DNA from: Nereocystis luetkeana
Taxonomy: Eukaryota; Sar; Phaeophyceae; Laminariales; Laminariaceae
NCBI GenBank assembly: GCA_031213475.1
Contig: JARUPZ010000034.1
Location: forward strand, 1,074,501-1,138,500
Length of the DNA stretch: 64,000 nt
Reading direction: 5' to 3'
Positions 32,851 through 44,700 of the stretch are shown piece after piece. Position numbers and translations under genes: made by a program. The stretch's first letter is position 1; each line of letters opens with the position of its first letter. The notes beneath the pieces are model-generated. The model saw only the letters and a program-made list of their open reading frames with translations, did not search any database and was not told the DNA's origin.

Positions 32851-35405
32851 GTGATGGGGAAGGCTCACGTTCTTGTTCTTGATTGTTTAATAATGTTCTT
32901 GTTTGTTTAAATACGTGTTCTTATTTGTTGAATAATTTTCTTGTTTTGTTTAAATACTTGTTCTTATTTCTCATCAATGCAACGACACTGTTAAGTAGGC
33001 CCAGAGGAGGCGAGAACGGCTTAGAGGGGAGGGGATGCAAGGTTTGTCTTTTGTTTGTCACGGAGGGGGCCAAGTTCCCTTCCTCTACGAGTAGTGCTTG
33101 GGGTTGTCTTGACACTCTAAATTTGTTCAAGCAGTTTTTTTTATGTAGCAGTTATCCAGGGGGTTAAATTGTGTTTTTTTTTATGAATTGCGTTTGTTTT
33201 AGTCGGGGAAGGGCGGCCGGGGGCGGCTTCTACACGCAGGGGAGAGAACCATCTCACACGCGCTTGCTGTGTCAACCATCGTCGGAATCGAACACCAATC
33301 CGTTGGAGTTGTTCCTAGGCCCGTTGAAATTGTGAGGGTGTTGCTCTTTGCCCGCTTGCGCCATTCATGCGTCATCTGATCATCGTTCTCACCCCAGGCA
33401 ATCGTTGTCATTATCACCTGGGATCGACGCCGATACGCGATTTTGGAGGGTGTTCCCCCTTGTTCCCTCTCAAGGGATATGTTGTGCGCACATTCACTCG
33501 TCGCCAAAGTCCAGTCCGTGGTCAGAATGTGTCTTGTGATCCTCCGGAGAGAGTGGGTTGCAAGTTTCTGCTCATGGTTTGTTGAATCAACAATCTAACC
33601 CTAGGATGAGGGTAACGGTATCGATTGCGGTAGCGGTAGCAGCAACGGTACGGATCTACAGGCGCCGGTGACGGTACGTACGGGTACGGGTAACGGGAAC
33701 GGTAACGCGGTAACGGTAACTGTATAGGTAACGGGAGCGACAACAATCACGGTACCATTTTCCGTGGCGGCAACGGTATTGTCCGTAGCGGCAACGGTCC
33801 GGGTGACGGTACGGGTAACGGGAATGATCCCGCGGTAACGGTAACTGTACGGGCGACTGGAGCGGTATCAAAAACGGTAACATATCAACGGTAAGGCGAG
33901 CGGTATCGGCAACGGTGACGGAAATGTTATCGATAACGCTTGTAACGCTATCGCTAACGCCAGCGGTGCCGCACCGGTCATCGACGCCTTCCCCTCCCAG
34001 CTCTGGCTGCGTGGTCGACGATACTTGCACCTCGTGAGATAGGCTGTTGTCTTCAACGGATCTGCCCGTGTGCATTTTTCCGTTCGGTTACTTACTGGGT
34101 AGGCGTTTGTCCGACGGTAAAATGTCGGCATATCCGTACATAATGGCGCTCCGCTGTATGTTGAGGCGTTTCGTGACGGTATAGTGCCGTTGGGTTGTGT
34201 GTACGTTGAGGCGTTTTATGTCTGTGACGACGTCGGCCAGTATGTAAAGTGAGGGATTTTCCTGAGGTCTTAAACCGCTGTGCTGCTTACTGAGGCGTTT
34301 CCCGGCGGTATGATACCGCGCTGCTGTATATTGAGGCGTTTCGTGTCCGGTATAATACTGTTGAGCCGCTTAATGCAGTTGAGTTGTACACTCCCAGGCG
34401 TGTATAGTGAGGCGCTTTTTGGCTGTACAGCAGTGTGCCGTTTTCTCGCGGTATAAGGCCGTTGGGCTGTGGAGTATATTACCGTTGGGTTGGGTTGTAC
34501 ATCCAATGCGACGTCTCCTCGCCGTATGACGCCGTTGGGAGGTGGATTCAACAGGGCATTTTTTTGCGGTACAACACCGTCGCGCTGTATAGTGAGGCGT
34601 TTTATTTCGGTATAATACCGTTGCGCTATGCCCGATAGTGCCGTTAGTTTCAACAATGAGGCATTTTCGGGCTGCATAGTGTAAAACCGCTGGGCTGTAA
34701 GCGGCTTTATTTACATTGAGGCGTTTTCTTGGTGTATAATACCGTTGTGCTGCATCGTGAAACGCTTCTGGTCATCTTGTAGAGTGAGGCGCTTTTTTGG
34801 AGGATTTAAATTCTCGAGGAAGACGGGGAGGAAAAAGTTGCCGCGAAGAGGGTGACGTGCACGCAAAAGGCCGTGGATGAATTGTTGCACTCACGGAGTG
34901 CAAGTTTTGTGTCTTGGCAGTAGCAGCGCGACGTTGCGATTTTCTTTGTCCGTTCCTGCGTCCAGCTCGGCTACATAGGGGGTGTCTACCCAACTACGTG
35001 ACATCCTCGGTAGTTTTTGGTTGTCGATATTTCCGTCGTCCAGTATGGCAGTACTCAGAACTGCTTCATCGTGTTTCCAGGTGCCGTACCGTCTTATCGC
35101 CTGGCCTAGAGTAGTAGCACCGCTCTCGTCTTCCGTGTATTCCCAGTGTGAACTCGGTTATGGAATTCAAGCGGAGCTTTTATTGCCGGTAATAGTGGGA
35201 TCACCTTGCCACCTTGGAGTACGATAGTATCGTGTTACAGAGAGCACCGGGTGTTCACTCATTCATGCATTCACTGCATTATCTATCATCAACCGCCCCC
35301 TTTTCTTTTCTTTCTCAACCTGTCATCTTGGCGTCTGGCCAGTATAGTCTCCTCAGCTAGTTTTTTCAAATGATCGATCATGCCGGTAAGAGTTTTTCAC
35401 GCTGA

Positions 35406-35452
<47 letters not shown>

Positions 35453-35580
35453 TTAATACTACTATTACGGGGGACCATAGTTAACAGGACCTATGGTACA
35501 CACAAACACTTCATGTTTAACCATTTTTACTAACAATATTTGGTCCTGTTAACTATGGCCCCCCGTAATACTACTATTAA

Positions 35581-35633
<53 letters not shown>

Positions 35634-35649
35634 TTAATACTACTATTAA

Positions 35650-35729
<80 letters not shown>

Positions 35730-38700
35730 GTACTACTACTACTGCTCTTGACATATCAGGCATGCTATAAGCCGTCGACGCGTGCTTCCTTGGAGACCGT
35801 TTGGCGTTGGCACAGGAACGCGCTCGCTCTTCAGCGCTCGTTTTATCGACCACAGCAGTAAAAAGGGGGCCAAAAAGGCGAACAGCAGTAGTACGTATAT
35901 GTTCGGAAGGCTCTCGAACTGCTCTTTCCGAAAACACCTTGTTATTCGGTTCTTGTTCGGTAATATAAGCGACCTTCCGCTTCCGGAATAAACGGAGCGC
36001 TGAAAAACGATCGCACGCCCTTTTGGGAACTCAACGCTCTCCACGTGCCAGGTATACGATGCATGATGGTGATGTTCTCACATTAGCTGGTTTCCCTGAA
36101 ATCCTGCAGGTGGCCACTAAACAGGCTGTAACAAAATCCATCTCGATGGCAGGAAGGAAGCAAACGAGTTTAACATAGTATTAATAGTATCATACCAGTC
36201 CGTAAGGGAAACGGTACTATTAGTAGCGAGAGCTGTGGTCGAGGGTATGATACCGTGAACTTGTTTTTTTCGAGAGAGGATGATCTGTACTTTTTTTGGC
36301 CCTAACATGTCCGACTGACGGCTCTTGTAGGGCCCCTGTCCCGTTTTGGGGACAAACCAGTCAAATTTCAAGTAGTTTGTCCCCAAAACGGGACTGCGGT
36401 TCTAGAGGGGTTAACCCTTGTAGGGCCGCAGTCCCGTTTTCAGGACAAACCAGTCAAATTTCAAGTAATTCGTCCCCAAAACGGGACTGCGGTATACCCT
36501 GAACGGGACTGCAGTATATACCAACAGGCTAAGGGGAACTGACGAGCTATATGCCCAGCTTGGTTGGGATCCCGTTCGTGTCTTTTGCGTCCTGAACTCG
36601 TTGGATGCCAAAAGCCATGGGATTGTGTTTTGTGTGTTTTATTATTCATTATGGTTGACATCCCATTCATATTTTTTTTTTACGGGGGGCCATAGTTAAT
36701 AGGACCAAATATTGTTGATAAAAAAGGGAAAATATGTACCAGGTACCTGGTACCTGGTAGGTTTTTAGTAATACCATAGGTCCTATTAACTATGGTTCCC
36801 CGTGATAGTATGATTCGCTTCGTTCCTGATGCGTATGCCATGTTACATGTGGTATTGTTGTGTTTTTTCTTCTCTACCAGTGTGGTTGGAAATTGGAATC
36901 CCGTTCATGATTCACCCGATGATTCCTGGCCCACGTCACCCTTGGTATTTTTTTTGGGAACGCGGTTGGAATCCCACCCATGATTCACACGATGAGTCGC
37001 TGCCCTGAACGAGTATAACCCATTGTGTTTTTTTTACCAGATGAATGTGGTTGGAATCCCGTTCCTGATTTTTTATTTAATGGTTCGTTGCCTGGCCAAC
37101 CCATGATAGTGTGTGTGTGCTTTCCTCCAAAACATGTTTAGGGTGCGGTAAGAATTCCCTTGAGTTAATGTTGCTTAAGCCTTTTAGGACCGCAGTCCCG
37201 TTTTGGGGGCAAACTACTTGGAACCTGACTGGTTTGTCCCTCACACGGGACTGCAATTTGTCCTGTTAATACTGTAGAAGGGGTACCCCTTGATCGATAC
37301 CAATGGTAGGATATTAATACGGGGGGCCATAATAAATAGGACCAAGCACTGTTCGTTAAATAGCGAAATATTTAGGTTTTTGTGCGTACCGTAGGTCCTA
37401 TTTAATATGGCCCCCCGTAATAACAGTATTGATAAGACACGCGCTGCTGTGTACGAGGCTAATATTATAAACAGCCCTATCCCTAACTCACCCATAAACC
37501 AATCAGAGCAACCCTGGCCCTGGCCCTTGTCCAATCAGGCCAACTCTCGAATATGTAGGAGCCTCTACTCTACTGCCTTGGGTTGGAAAAAATGTCTGAT
37601 AGAATGGAGGTTGCTGTATGGTGATTCGAACGAGGCATTCGACGGCAGGGGTTCAGCTATCACGGGGGGGGCATAGTTAATAGGACCTGTGGTATACATA
37701 AAAACCTACATATTTAACAATTTTTCCTGACAATATTTGGTCCTATTAACTATGCCCCCCCCCGTTAATAGTGGTGCACCCGGTCTAAGACCATCCGGTG
37801 TAACGCCACCGCAACAGTCAGTAAGAGATAAAACCGGGTATACACGCTCGTCACGAGAGAAAAACGACTTGGAATTTCAGTATATTAGTATCCGTATGGG
37901 ATCATTTTTCCAGGGGTGAAAGATAAGAAGACCATACTACTGTAGACTGTGGAGATAAAGACCACGTTTATTGGCTTATCAGCGGGAGGGGGGGGGGGGG
38001 GGGTGTACTCGATATCTTGCATAGCCGTAGTCGTATGACCATATACCATCATATCCGTACAATGCTGGGACGGAGCAGGTCGGGTTTTCACCGAACAGAC
38101 AGACATTGCTTGCACCAAGCGCGAAGCGCCACAAGGGGGGGATGGTCTTTAAGTAGGTACGTACCTCGCTGCTGTACTAAGTGTCACTTTTCCCCTGGAA
38201 TATTTCTGACTGGCGGGCTCCTCAAGGGCACTGACACCACCTTTAAGCCTTTCAGAACTCCAGTCCCGTTTTGGGGACACATCATTCAAATTCCAAGTAG
38301 TTTGTCCCAAATTGTGCCCAACACGAGACTGCAGTCGTAAAAGGGTTAAGGGCACCTTGAAGACACTGAAGAACTATCCCCGCTTGTGCTGGACAAGACG
38401 TCTTCTTTGGCACGTACCGCTCTGTTCCAAAAGTCGAGGACAATTTGTACGTTAATGTTGATTCAAACTGTTCCTTGTATTTCCGCACAGTGGTTACCCG
38501 GGATGTACCTCTCGGCCGTGGAAGAACAAGTGTTCTCCATTCTTCTCTTTTTTTTTGTCGTGTACCCTTAAGTTAAGCTCAACCCGTTTACGACTGCGGT
38601 CTCGTTTTGGGGACAAACTATTAATTCGTGAAATTCGAGTGCGTTGTCACCAAAACGAGACTGCGGTCCTAACAGTGTCCTAAGAGGGTCAAGCTTACAG

Positions 38701-41700
38701 ATTTTGTCAAAGGTCAGTTTCGAGTGGCTTACTACTTCCTGTAAATGTAATATTATGGGGCTCCTCAAAGGAGAAGCAGCCTCACAAAAATTGCAGGCGC
38801 ACCCCACCCCTACTATTGTAACTATCTGTGTGAGCATGGTATGCAACATACCAACACGTACGTGGCACGCTTCCTTTCCGAGCTCCCCATCTCCCCGGTT
38901 CGGTCCAGGTCAAAACCCGTCGCCCCGCCATGGAGCTCGATACATGACGAATGCCTACCCGGTACGATGTGCCTGTCATGCCTACAGTAGCAACTGCTCG
39001 CCAGCTTGTTCGTAGATATTTCTGGGGGGTGATACGTACGTAGTATCAACTGCTGTCCTTGGATCGTACAAGGACTGTTTTTATTTGCTGTAAGTATCGG
39101 AATCATCTCTATATTTTCGTAGCAATCAGAACCCATCATGTACCCCAAAAGCAGATGCGAGGTGTCTATTAACAGCCCTCTGTAAGACTTACCTCATCTG
39201 TACGAACTGCACTACTGCTGCTGTAGTTGCGTTTTTTTTTTTTTGGGGCACGCTCGATTTATAAGGCCTTCCTTACAGCTCAGAGAGTCCCACGTACGAC
39301 AAGTAATCCTGGTGTCTACCACGACCTCCACAAGAAGGCTCGTCGTTTCTTCTTTTTCCCTTCCTTGTTTGTTAGTTTTTCCCCTGTTCTCGTATTCATG
39401 CCGTCTGTGCTGCTACTACTGTACGTTCATTTTCGATGCTGCTTTTCTCCCGGGGTCGTCCCGACACTAGTTTCAAGATAAAATGCTACTATTAATGGTA
39501 CTTGGAAAATGCAAAATCCGAAAAAAAAACGAAATTCGAAAAACTGATCATCGAAAACGCAAATCACATATCGAAAATCGGCCAAACCTACGCGAGATAA
39601 TCCCTCCCGCGCCAAGTTCAAGATGATAATCGAAAAAAAAAGTCCGGAAACAATGGTCGAAGAACGAATTTTGTCGAAAGTCGCGAGATAGTCGCTCCCA
39701 AATTAAATTCCAAGCCGAAGAAATCGGCCTGATAGTTCACAAGAAGAATCAAAATATGGATAATCGAGAATCAAATCAGAAGGGAAAGACAGTAAAAAAT
39801 GAGCGAGATAGTCGGCCCAACCCCAACTCCCCAGACCCGGAAATCGAACGAACATTGGAAAATGGGACTCTCGAAACTCGAATCTAAATCGAAAAATCGC
39901 CCCGAGACCGGGTTTCATAAGCATTTACCTGGCAAAAATACATTCGAGGTATATAGAAACAAAATATATTGGCATGGCAGTGTATATATTTCCCGTGTAA
40001 CGCGCAAGGTAACAAACTCACCTCAGGGGATGATGTTCCAAGCCAACTTTTTCCAAAAGAAGCGAGGGAGACGCACGCACACCCAAGGAATGCGGTGGGC
40101 TTTGGACACAGGAAAATATTTTATGGAGATCTTTCCGTATATTGGAGAGGCATCGCTCGGCGTTTTGCCTTCAACTCTTTTAGAACCGCAGTCCCGTTTT
40201 GGGGACAAAACCACTCAAGCTTCAAGTAGTTTGTCCCCAAAACGGGACTGCGGTTCTAAAGGGGTTAATGGTGTGCGGTCTGGCTTCCGGTTGTCGAGAA
40301 AATCGCCGTGGAAATTCCCCCGGGGTTGTGTGTATTGTGGTAACGCCCGGTGTGTTAAGACAACGCCGCTGTTGTAAGAAACACTGAAACCGTACGTGAC
40401 TCAGCGCTAGACGTTGTGTACCGGGCAGGATGGATGATGCATGATGCTTGATGGGTGCTGCCTGGTGGGTCGCGGGTGAAGGGGTGTGTTCGGATGCCTT
40501 TTTTCTTTTTCTTTTTTCTGTTTTTCCCGTCCTATTTCATAGTATCTCCGTCTCGTTTTGTCTTGTCCCTGTTGGCGTTTGTATTCGCAACTCGAAACCC
40601 AGGGTCACTATTACGGGGATCCATAGTTAATAGGACCAAATATTGTTAGTAAGAATGGGAAAATATATAGGTTTTTATGTAGACTATAGGTCCTGTTAAC
40701 TATGGCCCCCCGTAATATTAATAGCTACACTCGTATCCCCCCCCCCCCCCCCCTCCTGCTATTACGGGCGGCCATAGTAAATAGGACCAGATATTGTTGG
40801 TAGAAATAGAGAAATATGCAGGGTTTTGCCTGTACCGTAGGTCCTGTTTACTATGGTCTTCCCATAAGTACGCTGCGCGCCTTCCCGCTCTTATTGCGGG
40901 AAAGGCTCCGCATTTGTTATCCCCTCGTCGACTCGCGTCGATTGATGATGACCGACGCTGGTTGGTATGTTCCCCTGGAGAGGGTTGAGTTGGCACGTAG
41001 TATTACGGGGGACCATAGTTAGTAGGTGTGTGTGCCTTTGTTTTTCAGCTCTCGATTTTTTAGAGAACGGGAAGGTTAACCCCTTTAGAACCGCAGTCCC
41101 GTTGTGGGGGCAAACCTCTCAAATTTCAAGTAGTTTGTCCCCAAAACGGGACTGCGGTCCTAAAAGGGTTAATGTTGGTGCGGATACCGAACAACGTTAT
41201 AACCCTTTTAGGACCCGCAGTCCCGTTTCTGGGGACAAACGAGTCAAGTACTGTTGATGCCTGGTAGGTCTTTGTCCCCCAGACGGCTTTCAGTCCTGCA
41301 AGGGCTATAAGGTGTCTTCCGGACAGATGTGGTCGTCGGCCTTCCGAAAATGTGATGATGCGACTGTTCTTAATGAACCTTTTTAGACAACTCCAGTCCC
41401 GTTTCGGGGACACACCGCTCAAACTCCCAAGTAGTTTGTCCCGAATTGTCCCCAAAACGAGACTGCAGCCCTAAAAGGGTTCAACCCCTCTAGAACCGCA
41501 GTCCCGTTTTGGGGGCAAACTACTTGAAATTTGAGTGGTTTGTCCCTAAAACGGAACTGCGGCTCTAAAAGGGTTAACATCACCCTTTTTTTTCTCCGTT
41601 ATCAAGGAGACGAGTGCTGAAAAATGACCGCGCTTCCGTGCGAACTCGCCGCTCTTATATCTTCGAGGACCGCAGTCCGGTTTTGAGGACGAACCACTCA

Positions 41701-44700
41701 GATTCTTAGTAGTTTGTCCCCATAACGGGGCTGCGGTATTAAGAGGGTAAGGCTATGGTGTCTGCACGGTTTTTGTCCAGCAGGTTCGACAGAATGGTTG
41801 ACAACCCGCACTATTTACAGCTGGTACTGGCAACAACTCAATACAAGGCATCTCGGGCCTCGGATATAATACTCTGTTTTCACGTAGTGGTACGTCGTAT
41901 CGATTTCTTTAATTGTTGGGTATTATTGATGCCGGTCGCCCCGGTGGTTCAAGTGGTTAACCTCGAATTCTACTTGTTTGAGTCCTGGGTTCGTCCCCAG
42001 GTGGGTCGGACTTTGATTTTATTTGCAAAAATAAAAAGGGATTCAATTGTTGAGAGCGCCTTGCAGCGTGGGTAGGCACAATTCGATGCGAGTCGACGAG
42101 GGAAGAAAAGGCTGAAATCTTCTCGCGATAAAAATGAAGGCACGTACCGTAGCGGGAAGGGTGGAGAAGAGCCTGCTATGTGACCCCGGATCTGAGTTAC
42201 GAGTTGGAAGGAGAGAGAGTAGGTGATGTGCGAAGATAATGAATGGGATGAGAAAAAAAAAAAAAAATGAACTTTCATTTGTCACATCTATCGTTGTTCG
42301 TTGTTTTTTTGGTTCTGTGTGTTGTGTGCACATCTCCTTCTGGGTGGCACGACATATTTTTTTTCTTTTGTTTTGTTTTTCGATTCAGTTTTCTCCTTCG
42401 GTCGATTTTGTTTCTGTCATTTATAGAGTGTGTATGTCGCTCCTGTCGTATCCGGTACGATGTCATGGTATTGCATAGTCTACTCTGCTCGTCTCCCTGT
42501 GTGCCTCAGTTTTTTGTGACCGCAGAGCCTCTGTATCTTTCCAGGAGGAGGAATCAGCACGGACACTGTTGTGTTGTGCTGGATCGACGGGTAGAAAGTA
42601 GAAAGAGCGGTGTAATGTGCAGAACGCACACATGTATGTACCAAATACCTCGCACCACTCTCCCTCGAAGTAGAGGGACTATTTTTTGTGCTTACATTCA
42701 ATACACAACGATCCTTATATTTGTTGGGACAAAGCACACGTCCGACAGAAAACGATTATATCTATCTACCGATCGATCCGGTACAGATCGTTCAAATCCT
42801 GACCTGCCTCAAAGAGAATTGGTGCAGAAACTCTTACACTGCTGTGCCTGGTGTGTAAGTACACCGATCTAACCCAGGAAATATGTACTACTGATGCCGT
42901 AGATCGTGCCGATTGTATGGCAAGGCTCTCAACAATGAGCAGCTGCAGATGACTACAGATCAGGAAGATATATTTTGGTTTGATCGTCACTTTTACCTTG
43001 CCGTACCTTGTATCTGGTTGGGGATTTTACCCTCAGTGATCTTCTGGACAAGCCGTGATCACAGGTGTCTACCCTTCTCCCCCCCCGGTACGCGCCTTTA
43101 TTTTTGTCGCGCATAGGATTCAGCATTCCCACTGCTCGTCGATTTTCATCGAATGTAGCTAACTCACGCTCTCGTGCTTTCCGCTAATCAATTTCTTTCA
43201 TGCAAGAAAAAGCCCTTACGAGCATGCACTCGGTGGGACTTGTACCCACGAAATATATCTTGATAGGCACGCGGACCACCTACCAAGCCAACGGGGACGC
43301 CGGCTTAGTAGTAGATCGTCGATTAGCAATCGATCAAATATGTCCTTCGCGTGGATGAAAGTCGAACGTATGTTTCGAACCTCGTGTCGAATCTAGACCA
43401 AGGCCTATTCGAACCTCGCTATCTGGTAGATGGTGGCTGCTGGATGGCTCATCTTCAGTTCGAGACAGCTCGTGTTGACACTATTACGGAGGACCACTAA
43501 ATAGGACCAAATATTGTCAGTAACCTAGCGAAATATAAAGGTTTTGGTGTGCACAGTAGGTCCTACTTAATACGGTCCCCCGTAATACTAGTATCAATAT
43601 AGCGGCAGTGGTCCGTCTATCCCTCTGTAGTGCCGGCTGAGTGATGCCGGCTGCCCGATACGTGCAGGGGCTGTGAAATCGCTGTTGCTGTGCTACAGCA
43701 GTGGGCACAGATGGGATGAACCGGTGTGCTGAGTGGAGCCGGTTGCCAAACTATTGCTGTAGTGCCGGTAGTGTTGGCTGCGGGCACTTCTTTGGAGGAA
43801 CCGTTGCTACTGCTGTGCTGCTGTTGTGCACGATACGAAGACTCTAACCCTCTAGTACCGGATTCCCGTTTTGGAGACAAACCCGTCAAATTCCAAGTAG
43901 TTTGTCCCCATAACGGGACTGCGGTACTAAAAGCCCTAAAACGTGGGTATAAACCTATATTTCGGTGTAATTTTTTGGTACTGCAAAGCAATGCCATATA
44001 TTTATATAATGAGTACATCGTACGAATTCCACTTTTGTTTTCCTCCAGTGTGTGTGTGTGTTCTTCACATTAAACCGTTCTTTCTACCCGTCGACATCCA
44101 GCACAACCAGTGTCCGTGCCGATTCTTCAGTCCTAGAAGAGATACAAGTTCTGTGGTCACAAAGCTACGCCACTACTACGTTGCCACGTGTGCAGTATGC
44201 ACTGCAGTGGGCAATGCAAAGCCATGTCATCATACTAGATACGACAGGCACAACATACGCAATCTATGAAATAGTGAAACGAAAAGAAACAATCAAAGAG
44301 AAAACAAAAACAAGGTAGACAAATCGAAAGAGAAGAAGAAAATGAAAGCAAAGTCTAGGAGAAACAATCTGTCGTGCCCCCCCCCCGCAGGCGAGGTGGC
44401 CAACACTTGAAAAAGAACGAGCTGGAAAAAAAGGAAGAAGAATAAAATAAGAAAAAACACCACTGCTTGTAAACAGAGTAAGACAAATAACCAAGGAAAA
44501 AAGTAACAAGGAAAAATAACAAAGGGGAAATAACAGGCAGACCAAAGCCCAAAGCACCTTCCAGGTGGCGGCAGCAGTTTGTGGTACGAGTAGTATAGCC
44601 AGGTTCTCCCTGCTAATCCGCCTGGTACCTTGCTACCCAGACTGCCGTCTCCGCCCTGCGTTCGTCAACTGTGCCCAACCCCTTGGCGTCAGACAATACG

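Noticed and set aside
32128-32868. 246-codon Pro/Ala-rich frame opposite B56 exon 1
   Set aside because: Antisense shadow of a Gly/Ser-rich exon.
33656-34677. Arg/Tyr-rich and other minus-strand frames
   Set aside because: Shadows of the GGTAACGG and TGAGGCGTTT minisatellites.
35530-35937. Poly-Val and poly-Thr frames
   Set aside because: Translations of the (TAC)n array.
43217-43305. Functional tRNA gene on the minus strand
   Set aside because: A- and B-box-like blocks and a T arm are present, but the acceptor stem does not pair and the anticodon arm is poor. It matches a SINE head better.
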